DNA of 64,000 nucleotides from Bacillus sp. RO3 (GTDB lineage: Bacteria > Bacillota > Bacilli > Bacillales > Bacillaceae_B): the NCBI RefSeq assembly GCF_012911895.1, contig NZ_JAAXCV010000020.1, forward strand, positions 102,331-166,330, written 5' to 3'. Shown here piece by piece: positions 1-7,898 of the stretch. Every line of letters begins with the position of its first letter. Within the stretch, counting starts at the first letter, position 1. Below the pieces are notes generated by a model. The model made no database searches, was not told where the DNA came from, and saw nothing but the letters and a program-made list of their open reading frames with translations. The translations under genes and the position numbers were made by a program.

Positions 1-273
1 TAGTTGTTTTCTTAATTCTTCACAGTCTTCCACTAAATCCAGTAAACCGAATGGCTCCCCTTCTTTTATTCCTTCTGACCGGCATACACCTCTTTGATCA
101 ATGGCAATGATTCTGAATTGATCCTGAAGTCTACTTGCCTGGTGATATGAAAAATCATAGCAACTCTCTCCTGGACCTCCATGTAAATATAAAATGGCTT
201 CTTTATTGCCAGGTCCGTATTCTTCTACATATAAATCTTTACCCCTTATCGAATAAACATTTCCTTGTTTCAT
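1..273 (-). CDS. Alpha/beta hydrolase (S33 proline iminopeptidase-like), N-terminal part, runs off the window
   Basis: The first 91 codons are present and the frame is open to the window edge. After the start comes a beta strand ILYLHGGPG, the oxyanion-hole HGGPG motif of the S33/proline iminopeptidase branch of alpha/beta hydrolases, then IIAIDQRGVCRS, the usual strand leading to DxRGxGxS. The start ATG at 273 has AGGAGGG about 8 bases upstream. The catalytic serine and histidine would lie beyond the left edge. Family placement is good; the substrate cannot be told. Confidence 0.8.
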   Translation of the reverse strand, partial: MKQGNVYSIRGKDLYVEEYGPGNKEAILYLHGGPGESCYDFSYHQASRLQDQFRIIAIDQRGVCRSEGIKEGEPFGLLDLVEDCEELRKQL

Positions 274-553
274 GCTGCACCCTCCTGTACCTTGTGAATC
301 TTGTAACTAAGTTATTGTATACGTACTTAATAGTTAATCTGGTCTCTTTTCTTTTACTAGAGAGATGTAGGTAGATTCCCAGGAATACTACGAAAATCAA
401 TACGGCATACGTTACCCATGGTAGTTGCTCTGACACGTCCTCCCGTCTCCATATGTACTGCTGTTTCTGTGAGAGAAGCCGAAACATTGTTTGGTGAATG
501 AGGAAAGCTAACAAAGCCTAAGCGATAATATCTATACCTATTAAACGTTTCAC
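239..553 (-). pseudogene. Two-TM small membrane protein interrupted by an in-frame TAG
   Basis: A GTG at 553 has AAAGGAGG nine bases upstream and opens MKRLIGIDIIA, then meets TAG at 518-520. The same frame continues with ALLAFLIHQTMFRLL, so the stop sits inside one hydrophobic helix, and a second helix follows (YAVLIFVVFLGIYLHL) before a basic tail. The good ribosome site, the continuous helix and the open frame downstream argue for one gene with a nonsense codon. The last 35 bases overlap the hydrolase start. It could also be a sequencing error or a real truncated peptide. Function unknown. Confidence 0.45.
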
Positions 554-708
554 CGACCATTTCCTCCTTTTGGAAACTACATCATTATTACATTCGATAT
601 AAGGATGTCAGGATCCTTCTTCAAACAACCTGCCTTTCACTTGATAGATAAAATTTATTCTAAACTTTTGAAAAAGCCTTCAATAAATGTATATAAAATC
701 TCATTATC

Positions 709-756
709 AAAAAAGCTTGTAGATAAAGTCATCAAATGACATTCATCTACAAGCTT
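709..756 (-). terminator. Rho-independent terminator of the 764-1066 gene
   Basis: Twelve-base arms AAGCTTGTAGAT and ATCTACAAGCTT (713-724 and 745-756) are followed on the minus strand by a T run, a few bases past the stop codon of the upstream minus-strand gene. Confidence 0.8.
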
Positions 757-763
757 AGTATAC

Positions 764-1066
764 TTACCTACCCCTAAGTTTTTGGTAGCTTCTAAATTTT
801 AAAATAGGAATAATGATCATGAACAGCCCCAAATAACCAAAAGTTATCCAGTCTAGTAACTTAGAGATTTTCCCATAATACAATGCAAAGTTATATACCG
901 CAAATAATGCTACTAATATTATGAACATGCTATACATTATGAGTGGCTTTCCTTCAACTTTGCCAGAATTAATGATATACACTAAAACTATGAGAAGAAA
1001 AACTACCACACAAACTCCTATAATCGCCCATGTGAGACTACTCACTGAAGCTGCTAATGTTGACAA
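764..1066 (-). CDS. Small three-helix membrane protein, unknown
   Basis: A ~100-residue protein made almost entirely of three hydrophobic segments (roughly residues 6-30, 45-63 and 72-92) with a basic C-terminus. I chose the TTG at 1066 because AGGTG lies about six bases upstream; the in-frame GTG at 1075 has no spaced ribosome site. An intrinsic terminator follows, so it is a single-gene unit. Its leader carries a ~57-bp element repeated at 6672-6728. I do not recognise the family. Confidence 0.65.
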   Translation of the reverse strand: MSTLAASVSSLTWAIIGVCVVVFLLIVLVYIINSGKVEGKPLIMYSMFIILVALFAVYNFALYYGKISKLLDWITFGYLGLFMIIIPILKFRSYQKLRGR

Positions 1067-1095
1067 ATATAACACCTACTTTCTATTTCATTGTT

Positions 1096-1151
1096 ACAAT
1101 TCATTCATAACTAATAAGAACCTTAAGGTAATGGGTTCCCTTGTTCTAGAT
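1096..1151 (-). repeat. Leader-type repeat, copy 1
   Basis: A ~57-bp segment about 85 percent identical to 6672-6728. On the minus strand each copy contains a short GAACYC/GGGTTC hairpin followed by a T-rich stretch. This copy lies immediately upstream of the 764-1066 gene. Confidence 0.5.
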
Positions 1152-1277
1152 AAGTCCTCTTTAGTGGACTCCCCATGATTTTAATTGGGAAATTATTTTG
1201 GTGAAAAATCATCCTATAATTGAAGAAAGGCCCTTACCAGATCAATTAGCTGATCTTCGGCTATAGCCCTGGTTAAT

Positions 1278-1433
1278 TTATATTGAACTTAAAAAAATTT
1301 TTCCCCAATAAAGAAAACTCATAGTTAAAAACACAGATGCAAATACAGTAAGTCTTTTTGGTAATTTTCCATAATAATAAATTATTGCTAATCCTATAAA
1401 TATATGAACGATCACAACAAGAAATATATTCAC
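1278..1433 (-). CDS. 51-residue membrane peptide downstream of hisS
   Basis: A GTG at 1433 with AGAGGTG eight bases upstream opens a 51-codon frame with two hydrophobic segments (residues 2-19 and about 28-44) separated by KLPKR. It lies 77 bases after the hisS stop on the same strand and may share its transcript. Unrecognised; called on ribosome site and membrane pattern. Confidence 0.5.
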   Translation of the reverse strand: MNIFLVVIVHIFIGLAIIYYYGKLPKRLTVFASVFLTMSFLYWGKIFLSSI

Positions 1434-1510
1434 GCATTTCACCTCTGCATTAAGTGATTGTATACTTCTTATTCCGTTAACCTCTCCTTTACTTGATCAA
1501 GAAAATTATA

Positions 1511-2794
1511 TCAGTTAAATGGATATGATTCAGTCCTTTCATCACCTGAAAACATATCTTTTACTTTGAACTGGTTATTTCTAACTTCATTCTCTCCTAT
1601 AATAATAACGTTACGAATCTTCTCTTTATTTGCTTTATCAAGTGCCTTGCCTAACTTTTTGTTACTCATTTCATATTCGACTTTATAGCCTTTGTTTCTT
1701 AAATAGCTCGCTAACAATAATGATTCTTTTTGTGTACCTAATGGGACTATATAATAATCTACATTAGGATTTTCTTTTAATTCTTCCACTGTCGAGCTTT
1801 TAGCAGTATAAATCACATCTAAGCCAAATGAAATTCCTACTGTTGAAAAGTCTTGATTTGTACCTATTAATCCACCGATTGCATTATCATATCTTCCACC
1901 ACTTCCTATACTTGATTTAATTGATTGGTCAACCAAGAATATTTCATAGATTGTACCAGTATATATCTCTAAACCTCTTGCTAAAAATGGATTGAATACG
2001 CACTGTTCTTTTACTCCTAGAAATTCAAGATATGATTCTAACTCTTTTAATTCTTTTAAACCTTGTCTTACCACTTTATTTTGTTCGGCAAATGACTCAA
2101 AATAGGCAAGGCTTGAATTTCCATCATCAATTAGAAACTGTTTAATTAGAGTAATTGTTGAACTTGATAATCCTTGTTCATTAAGCTCAGAAACAACAGA
2201 TTCTATTCCAACCTTTTCAAGTTTATCTAGAATTAAAACTACTTTATTGATTTTTTCATACTCGGTACCAAATACATTAAACATTCCATTTAATAACTTT
2301 CGATTGTTATATTGAATCGTTACCTTCAATTCAAGTTTCCTGAAAGCATCCAATGCCATAACCATTAATTCAGCTTCAGCGATTTGCGAATCCACACCTA
2401 CTATATCAACATCACATTGTGTAAATTCACGAAACCTTCCCGCTTTAATTGGTCCATCCCTAAATACCTTACCAATTTCATATCGTTTAAAAGGCATCTT
2501 TAGTGTTGGGTTCATCGCGACAACCTTTGCAAATGGTATAGTGAGGTCATAGCGTAAAGCTAAATCTCTTTCTCCTCTATCAGATAATATATACATTTCT
2601 TCTAATATTTCTGCTCCGCCGCCATACTTAGAAGCCATTAATTCTGTGTAATTTAATATAGGTGTTTCCAATGGTTTACATCCATATTGGATAAATACAT
2701 CTTCTAATGTTCTTCTTATGTCTCTTCTTACCACCTCAGCATTCGGCAAGTAATCTTGAGTACCCTTAACATTTTGATAATCCATTTTCTTCAT
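1511..2794 (-). CDS. hisS: Histidyl-tRNA synthetase
   Basis: Charges tRNA-His with histidine in the cytoplasm. The 427-residue product has the class II HisRS layout: KGTQDYLP at the N-terminus, motif 1 region, RYDLT, motif 2 with FRDGPIKAGRFREFTQCDVDIVG, the HisRS-specific ARGLEIYTGTIYE segment and a C-terminal anticodon-binding domain (YYIVPLG...NVIIIGENE). So it is a full synthetase rather than the HisZ subunit. Start: the ATG at 2794 is eight bases from GGAGG; upstream in-frame TTG 2809 and ATG 2800 are badly spaced. It sits alone, without aspS, so it is probably a second copy. The leader encodes a His-rich peptide and a terminator, implying control by histidine or charged tRNA-His. Confidence 0.95.
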   Translation of the reverse strand: MKKMDYQNVKGTQDYLPNAEVVRRDIRRTLEDVFIQYGCKPLETPILNYTELMASKYGGGAEILEEMYILSDRGERDLALRYDLTIPFAKVVAMNPTLKMPFKRYEIGKVFRDGPIKAGRFREFTQCDVDIVGVDSQIAEAELMVMALDAFRKLELKVTIQYNNRKLLNGMFNVFGTEYEKINKVVLILDKLEKVGIESVVSELNEQGLSSSTITLIKQFLIDDGNSSLAYFESFAEQNKVVRQGLKELKELESYLEFLGVKEQCVFNPFLARGLEIYTGTIYEIFLVDQSIKSSIGSGGRYDNAIGGLIGTNQDFSTVGISFGLDVIYTAKSSTVEELKENPNVDYYIVPLGTQKESLLLASYLRNKGYKVEYEMSNKKLGKALDKANKEKIRNVIIIGENEVRNNQFKVKDMFSGDERTESYPFN

Positions 2795-2822
2795 TTTCAT
2801 TGCCTCCAATTTTTAATAAAAT

Positions 2823-2870
2823 AAAAAACCGCACTTGATTTAAGTGTTGAACTTAATCAAATACGGTTTA
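2823..2870 (-). terminator. Leader terminator (attenuator) of hisS
   Basis: On the minus strand AACCGTATTTGATTAAGT pairs with ACTTAAATCAAGTGCGGTT around a five-base loop and is followed by a T run. The stem ends about 28 bases before the hisS start, so it lies inside the leader rather than after a gene, and would stop transcription before hisS unless prevented. Confidence 0.85.
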
Positions 2871-2878
2871 ATGATAAA

Positions 2879-2923
2879 TAGCCTTCCTATTAACGATTTT
2901 TAATAAATCGGATAGCAAGGCTA
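2879..2923 (-). promoter_or_regulatory. Upstream leader hairpin of hisS attenuator
   Basis: A long imperfect stem begins at the leader-peptide stop codon: TAGCC and CGATTT in the 5' arm pair with AAATCG and GGCTA in the 3' arm. Its 3' arm (minus strand AAAT-CG-TTAAT) can alternatively pair, with small bulges, with ATTAA-CG-ATTT at the start of the terminator stem, giving a possible antiterminator. The alternative pairing is my inference from hand alignment. Confidence 0.6.
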
Positions 2924-2980
2924 CTTGAGATGATGATGTAGTTGTGAGAACGAGATAATTGCCTTTATAAATGATTGCAT
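2921..2980 (-). CDS. Histidine leader peptide of hisS (19 residues, HHH)
   Basis: ATG at 2980 with AGAGGTG eight bases upstream opens a 19-codon peptide ending QLHHHLK and TAG at 2921-2923. Three consecutive CAT codons (2930-2938) lie just before the first leader hairpin, where a ribosome slowed by lack of charged tRNA-His would cover that hairpin's 5' arm. This is the arrangement of his-operon leader peptides in enteric bacteria. No T-box element, the usual control of Firmicute hisS, is visible. Confidence 0.75.
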   Translation of the reverse strand: MQSFIKAIISFSQLHHHLK

Positions 2981-3005
2981 AAATAATCACCTCTAATTTC
3001 CAATA

Positions 3006-3034
3006 ATGTTATCATGTTACAAATCAGTTTTCAA
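3006..3034 (-). promoter_or_regulatory. Sigma-A promoter of the hisS leader
   Basis: Minus strand TTGAAA (3029-3034), 17-base spacer, TAACAT (3006-3011) preceded by TGA. Transcription would start near 2999, about 20 bases before the leader-peptide ATG. Confidence 0.6.
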
Positions 3035-3119
3035 TAACTTCTTCTTCAATTAAACCGCCTGATAATGGAACATACATAAACCTGAAGATCGGGTGCCAAA
3101 TCTTCAACATTGCCCCCAT
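3024..3119 (-). pseudogene. 31-codon open frame, possible gene remnant
   Basis: The minus strand encodes MGAMLKIWHPIFRFMYVPLS and ends IEEEVIEN before TGA. It reads like the C-terminus of a larger protein, but there is no clear ribosome site and its end overlaps the hisS leader promoter. I do not recognise it and it may be chance. Confidence 0.2.
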
Positions 3120-3147
3120 TTAAGGAATAAACCAAGACCATCTATTC

Positions 3148-4563
3148 TTAATTTAATTCCAACCAACCCTCGAACTCTTCATTACTATTTAAATTGAAAT
3201 AGTGCTTTGTGAATCGCACAAATTCATTTGTGTTAACCTCTTTGTATTTATATGTTGAAATGTAAGACTTAAGGAAATCTAGTGCTTTTTCTTCTTTTAC
3301 TGCATTCTTTTTCAAAAACATTCCTAATTGTGTCGAAGCTTTTCCATAAAAGTAATTACTCCCATATTGGCCGAGGTATTGATCTAATGATAAATTAACT
3401 GGAAGAGTTGTTCCCGTTCTTTTTTGCAGATCTTTCTGTAACGCATAATTTGCTTTTTCAAAGTTACCATAATAAAAACGTTCAGCAATTGTTGCCAACC
3501 CCTCATCTAACCAAGCATCCTTGAATGGGTCATTGCTCACCATCCCATAAAACCATTGATGAGCTACTTCGTGAACGACCATTCGTTTCAGTGAGTCTAT
3601 ATCCACTGGCTTACTGTTATAAATAGAACCGACTGTTACGACACCAGGGTACTCCATTCCTAGTCCGCCAATTATCACGTCGAACTGCTTTCCTGTATAA
3701 TCCCCGAATTTACTTTGGAAATAATCTAATGCGTTGACTGTGGTTTCAAGAACTTCTTTTTTTTGTTCTGGATTTTCATTACTTCCGAAAACCCGTACAT
3801 TTACTTTATTTTGAGAGGAGCTTTTTTCAAGAGGCGAGGCATTTTTCAACACCCCCAGGAAAACCTCTTTTTCATTTTCTACAAGCACTTCTGTACCTTT
3901 TATTTTAAATGAATCGTCTTGGTCACTAGAAGACACAACTGTATATGAAGCTGGCACGTCTACTATTAAACGGAAATCACTAAAAGATGTATGGTACGTT
4001 TCCCCTCTCGTTCGGTATTCTTGTTTGTTCCATCCGTTTCGGTAAGTAGGCACCATTGGATACCATTGAGCTAGGTGGAAATTTTCCCCTTCTTTTGTAA
4101 ACCGTAAACCTTCTGATGGTAAAGTAAAATCATAAACCATTCGGAATTTGATGTTTTTACCAGGGGGTAGCTGCGTTGATAATGGAAGCGATAGAGTGTC
4201 TTTATCTAGGGAGTAGTCAGAGACTTTTTCATCTATAAAAAGTGAGTGAATATTAACTGATGCAGGATTTTCTAAAGTTGGGGCATTTTCTTTTGTAAAC
4301 ATATTTGGAATAAAATACAGAACGATTTCATTCCAGTTTTCTTCAGATACATTAGTAATGTCTATTTCTGCTTCTACATAAAACTTTTCATCTTCATCCA
4401 TTTCCAACGAAAGGTGATAGGTACTCTTACTTCCAGAAGGAACCTCTTTAGCATTAAAAGGTTCCTTACTGCTAGTGGAGAAGAACGACACCCCTTTAAA
4501 AAAGAATGAAAATATCAGCAGCACACTTACAATTGCACAACAGACTAAGAGAGACCTTTTCAA
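3148..4563 (-). CDS. Membrane-anchored M1 family metallopeptidase
   Basis: A zinc aminopeptidase-type protein of 471 residues. An N-terminal signal anchor (about residues 5-23) places it on the outer face of the membrane. A beta-rich domain follows, then GMEYPG (302-307), the counterpart of the M1 GAMEN exopeptidase motif, and the gluzincin zinc site HEVAHQW (H331, E332, H335) with the third ligand E354 in WLDEGLA. It lacks the long C-terminal helical domain of large M1 enzymes, as usual for the short bacterial membrane-bound forms. Single-gene unit. Substrate unknown; probably extracellular peptides. Confidence 0.85.
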   Translation of the reverse strand: MKRSLLVCCAIVSVLLIFSFFFKGVSFFSTSSKEPFNAKEVPSGSKSTYHLSLEMDEDEKFYVEAEIDITNVSEENWNEIVLYFIPNMFTKENAPTLENPASVNIHSLFIDEKVSDYSLDKDTLSLPLSTQLPPGKNIKFRMVYDFTLPSEGLRFTKEGENFHLAQWYPMVPTYRNGWNKQEYRTRGETYHTSFSDFRLIVDVPASYTVVSSSDQDDSFKIKGTEVLVENEKEVFLGVLKNASPLEKSSSQNKVNVRVFGSNENPEQKKEVLETTVNALDYFQSKFGDYTGKQFDVIIGGLGMEYPGVVTVGSIYNSKPVDIDSLKRMVVHEVAHQWFYGMVSNDPFKDAWLDEGLATIAERFYYGNFEKANYALQKDLQKRTGTTLPVNLSLDQYLGQYGSNYFYGKASTQLGMFLKKNAVKEEKALDFLKSYISTYKYKEVNTNEFVRFTKHYFNLNSNEEFEGWLELN

Positions 4564-4777
4564 ATCTTAACCTCCATATCAAATTTGCCTATTATATATT
4601 TATTATAAAAACATTAATATACAAACTGAATTTCCTCTCTAGCATTAAGCTAAGGGTATGATACTCTGTTAACCCGCCCCTTTAACTTAATAACAATTTT
4701 TAAAAATTCCCTAACTAACTCTAATCTTCGATTTCCTTTGCTATAATTAAATATATATTACACTTCAAGGAGTTATT

Positions 4778-5668
4778 ATGCTTAAACAAAAAGTGAAAGT
4801 CTCATTTATTTCAATCGTCGCATCCATCCTTCTTTTGTCCGCATTATTTCCTGTTGATTGACCCTTTACTTTCTCTGTTAGCGGTTATCTGGAAGCCTAT
4901 ATTAAATCACTTATGTTTTATGCTTGGTTAGGCGGGATCTTCATGCTTTTGATAGGAGCCCCGGTCAACTTTTTGGCAGGAGTTATAACAGGAATTACCA
5001 AGTACACTCATGTGGCCAACTTTTTGATTCACCTTGTACCTGCCATTCTTATTGGCCTGTTCATGTTCTCATGGTCATGGCCGGACTTACTTCCTTTTGT
5101 GGGAATGTTTGCTGTGTCAGCATCAGTCTTCTTTGTAGTCGATGAAATCATTTATCATAAAGTCAATCTTAAGAGTCATAAGGTGAAACTCCTTTTTACT
5201 ATTCCGTTGATTGCCTACTTTACGTTTATGGGTCCTACCTATATAAACACTCTTGAAAACAAAATCACTTCAGCCCAAATTGACAAAAAGGGACCTCCGG
5301 TTGTCAAAGCAACTATAAATGGACAGGAAGTAGGAATTCGCAGTACCTACTGCTGGACCTCGGATGGGGATGGGTGTGCGTATGATAAGGAACCGTACCT
5401 GATCCCACCTGGAAGAGGAATTGAAGGGCTGGAAGATATTCATTTCACAGAACCGCCATCTCCTATCAGCTTTGATTTTAAAAAAAGCGTAGGAGAACCG
5501 GAATTCTATGCTTACTATTTTCAAGATGGAGAAAAAAAGGAAGTGAAAATACAAAATTCAACTTTAGAACTACCTGAGGGAATACCAAATCAATTGGTAA
5601 GGTTATTGGCAAAATGGGATAACCATGAGAGGGTCTGGTTTTATATAGGGGTATTTACAGAGGAATAG
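4778..5668 (+). pseudogene. Multi-TM protein gene with an in-frame TGA at codon 28
   Basis: ATG at 4778 follows AAGGAG at correct spacing and opens MLKQKVKVSFISIVASILLL, ending ALFPVD before TGA at 4859-4861. The frame resumes at once (PFTFSVSGYLEAY...) and continues through the long region to 5668, where four more hydrophobic segments and a soluble C-terminal domain follow. A tryptophan (TGG) at the stop would restore a ~296-residue protein. The downstream ATG at 4913 has no ribosome site. Either a recent nonsense mutation, a base-call error, or readthrough. Family unknown. Confidence 0.6.
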
Positions 5669-5682
5669 CAAAGTGTAAAGCA

Positions 5683-5710
5683 GACTCGCCGAGTTAAGCG
5701 AGTCTTTCCC
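5683..5710 (+). terminator. Terminator after the 4778-5668 gene
   Basis: GACTCGC and GCGAGTC arms (5683-5689, 5698-5704) with a short T tract, 15 bases past the stop codon. Confidence 0.65.
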
Positions 5711-5728
5711 TATTTATAGATACCAGAT

Positions 5729-5930
5729 CTAATGTTGATATTTCTTCATAGGATACCCTTTATTCTTACCGTATTCAAAGCCATTTTGAAAGTTATGTGC
5801 GGAAGATGTTCTACTTGCATTTCGCCCTTTGGATGCAACGTGGAATTTCTTTTCCTTTTTCTTAGTCTTTCAAGAGCCTGCTTTTGGGCCTGTAAAAAGA
5901 ATAATGTTAATAAAGACTCAGAGTAACCTC
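5729..5930 (-). pseudogene. Frameshifted remnant of a small basic protein
   Basis: On the minus strand one frame reads LQAQKQALERLRKRKRN and a second frame, offset by one base, continues KFHVASKGRNASRTSS and ends EYGKNKGYPMKKYQH before TAG. The switch falls in an A-rich run near 5850, a likely indel site. No start codon with a ribosome site is visible. I read it as decayed coding sequence. No known family recognised with confidence. Confidence 0.3.
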
Positions 5931-5948
5931 TTTAAGAATAACTAGTTT

Positions 5949-6428
5949 TTACTTAAACGATTCCGCCATTTTGATTAACTGCTCTTTACTAATCTCTATA
6001 GGAGTAAGTTTATAGCTAAAGGCTATTTCATAAAAAAGGTCTTCTTCTTGCCATGAAATGATTCTTTTACCAGAGTGTTCTGGAATATACTTACCATTTA
6101 CATCTCTTCCTATCTCAATATTCTCTTTCTTTATTTCTTTTGGGTACTCTATCTCATCTTTCAATATCTTAATTGTTAAGAACTCTTTATCCACATTAAA
6201 TAGGGTAAATTCAATTTTCTGATTATTAGAACCGAATTCATAAAGTTGCATATCATTGAAAGGAACTTTAGTTGGAAATTTAGCATTAAATGGTGCTGTT
6301 TCCATTTTAATAGCTACTTCTGAATAATGGTATTCATACATCTTTTCTCTTGAAACTGACCAGCCAACTAAAATGACTAGTATTGCCCCTAATAGAAGAG
6401 CAAATATCATGATGATCATTCTCTTCAC
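5949..6428 (-). CDS. Membrane-anchored protein with DUF4367-like C-terminal domain
   Basis: A 159-residue protein with an N-terminal helix (about residues 4-23) and a soluble domain. The C-terminal half (GKRIISWQEEDLFYEIAF, then ISKEQLIKMAESF) has the pattern of DUF4367-type domains found in anti-sigma-like and lipoprotein-like Bacillus proteins. Start: the GTG at 6428 is six bases from AGGAGG, while the upstream ATG at 6446 lies within the ribosome site itself. Isolated gene; function unknown. Confidence 0.65.
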   Translation of the reverse strand: MKRMIIMIFALLLGAILVILVGWSVSREKMYEYHYSEVAIKMETAPFNAKFPTKVPFNDMQLYEFGSNNQKIEFTLFNVDKEFLTIKILKDEIEYPKEIKKENIEIGRDVNGKYIPEHSGKRIISWQEEDLFYEIAFSYKLTPIEISKEQLIKMAESFK

Positions 6429-7061
6429 TTTACTCCTCCTTTCCATTATTGATAAACCACCTCAGATTTTTTAGTAGGAATAGAGTAACGAAATTTTAGT
6501 CTGAGAGTATGATTGACCGATTGAACATTCGCAGAATAGTGATTGGAACAGACATGATTCGTGCATTTTTGGTAGCAATCATTTGATTAATAGTAACACC
6601 TCATCTTATGAATTCTTATCTATACTTTTTCTGCAAAAATCAGGGATTTCCTGTAAATGTTAACACTTGTCACAATTGATTCATAACTAAAAAAGAACCC
6701 TAAGGTAAAGAGTTCCCCTGTTCTAGATCAATCCCCTTTCATGAAAAATACAATTAGGAAAGTGAGATATATAATAATACCTAACTCTTTTAGTCTTCTA
6801 TGTTTCGATTAAACTCCCCTTTAACTTAATACCATTTATATAAAAATAGAACAGCTTACTCTAGAGAAATTTGAAAAATAAAAGAGGCTCATATGTGGTA
6901 AATAATATACTTCAAAAACTTTATCCATTCTTTTACTAGTCAAATAATTGTAGTAATAACAGAATAATATCAAATGAGTTTAAGAAATTTCTATTATTAA
7001 CAAACCTGTTGTTCTTCATAACAGGAATTCTGACCTTTACTTGAACAGCAGTCTTAAAAGG
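6429..7061. other. Intergenic stretch with leader repeat and terminator
   Basis: No convincing gene. It holds the second copy of the leader-type repeat (6672-6728) and a minus-strand hairpin CCTGTT/AACAGG (7005-7025) followed by T-rich sequence that probably terminates the 7062-7529 gene. The rest is AT-rich and featureless to me. Confidence 0.5.
6672..6728 (-). repeat. Leader-type repeat, copy 2
   Basis: Matches 1096-1151 over about 57 bp. On the minus strand GAACTC pairs with GGGTTC and six T follow, a terminator-like shape about 245 bases upstream of the 5949-6428 gene. Confidence 0.5.
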
Positions 7062-7529
7062 CTAACGAACAGCTGAAGATGATAGTATGACAACATCTCC
7101 ATTAAAAGATCCTGAACAGTTTTTTAGAACATACTGGGTTTCTTGATCTTTTTCTTCAATATCTATATTCTCACATATGAAATCTTGAATGAACTTTCCC
7201 TCTGCTCTTCGCACAAAGTGTATATTTCCCAGTTTAAAGGTTAATGTATCAACAACCCTTTGACCTTCAATTCCATAAGAAATAACGTCTATTTGTGCCT
7301 TCTCATTATTTTTTACATTTTTAACAAATGCATTTAAATTACCCAGCTTACTGATATTTCCGTGCTTATTTATGACTTCTCCAATAAGATGAAAGGAGAA
7401 TTCTTCTTCTCCATTTACTTCTTGCTCATTCTCTTCACTTACTGAAGCTGTCACTATCTTTTCGGTTTTACTATCACACGCTCCTACTAGTATAGATACG
7501 GCTAATAGTATTGATAGTCCTTTTTTCAT
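7062..7529 (-). CDS. Lipoprotein, DUF4362-like
   Basis: Signal peptide with lipobox LVGAC (acylated cysteine about residue 18), then an acidic linker and a domain with GNISKLGNLNAFVKNV and IEGQRVVDTLTFK, the pattern I associate with DUF4362 lipoproteins of Bacillaceae. Two further cysteines (in FICEN and KNCSG) near the C-terminus may form a disulfide. Anchored to the outer membrane face; function unknown. Single-gene unit. Confidence 0.7.
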   Translation of the reverse strand: MKKGLSILLAVSILVGACDSKTEKIVTASVSEENEQEVNGEEEFSFHLIGEVINKHGNISKLGNLNAFVKNVKNNEKAQIDVISYGIEGQRVVDTLTFKLGNIHFVRRAEGKFIQDFICENIDIEEKDQETQYVLKNCSGSFNGDVVILSSSAVR

Positions 7530-7804
7530 TATTGTCTCCCTCCATGCAGGAATCCTATGTACAGGAAAATTGTAACATAATGGATTAAACGTTTGTTTTA
7601 ATCTCCCATATTACTATACAATCTCTTCAATTAGATGACTGAATAACCTAAAAAAAATCAGCCCTTTTCATTCAAGCCCTAAACTCCATGAAAAAGGAAT
7701 TGCGATCGATTCTCATATTCGCCTTCCATTAAAGCTCTCCGGAGACTAATGTATTACGTATCAGACATTGTACAGATTCTTGCAAAAGAATTCTAAAGTA
7801 CAGA

Positions 7805-7839
7805 CAAAAAAATCGAGTATGATTTCACATACTCGATTT
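7805..7839 (-). terminator. Terminator downstream of 7899-8381
   Basis: Perfect 12-base arms AAATCGAGTATG and CATACTCGATTT (7810-7821, 7828-7839) with a T run on the minus strand. The rest of 7530-7898 shows nothing else I can support. Confidence 0.75.
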
Positions 7840-7898
7840 CATATGATTGGAAAATTCACGTGCGACAACAAGCACCCTGATTGAATTCCTGGATTCAT

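Noticed and set aside
2794..3034. T-box riboswitch upstream of hisS
   Set aside because: No AGGGTGGNACCGCG-type T-box sequence or specifier stem was seen; a leader peptide with His codons is present instead.
4859..4861. TGA as selenocysteine codon
   Set aside because: The context suggests a Trp position in a membrane protein, no selenocysteine insertion structure was seen, and no redox motif surrounds it.
5732..5926. 64-codon plus-strand frame
   Set aside because: Cysteine/phenylalanine-rich shadow without ribosome site; the opposite strand carries the likely decayed gene.
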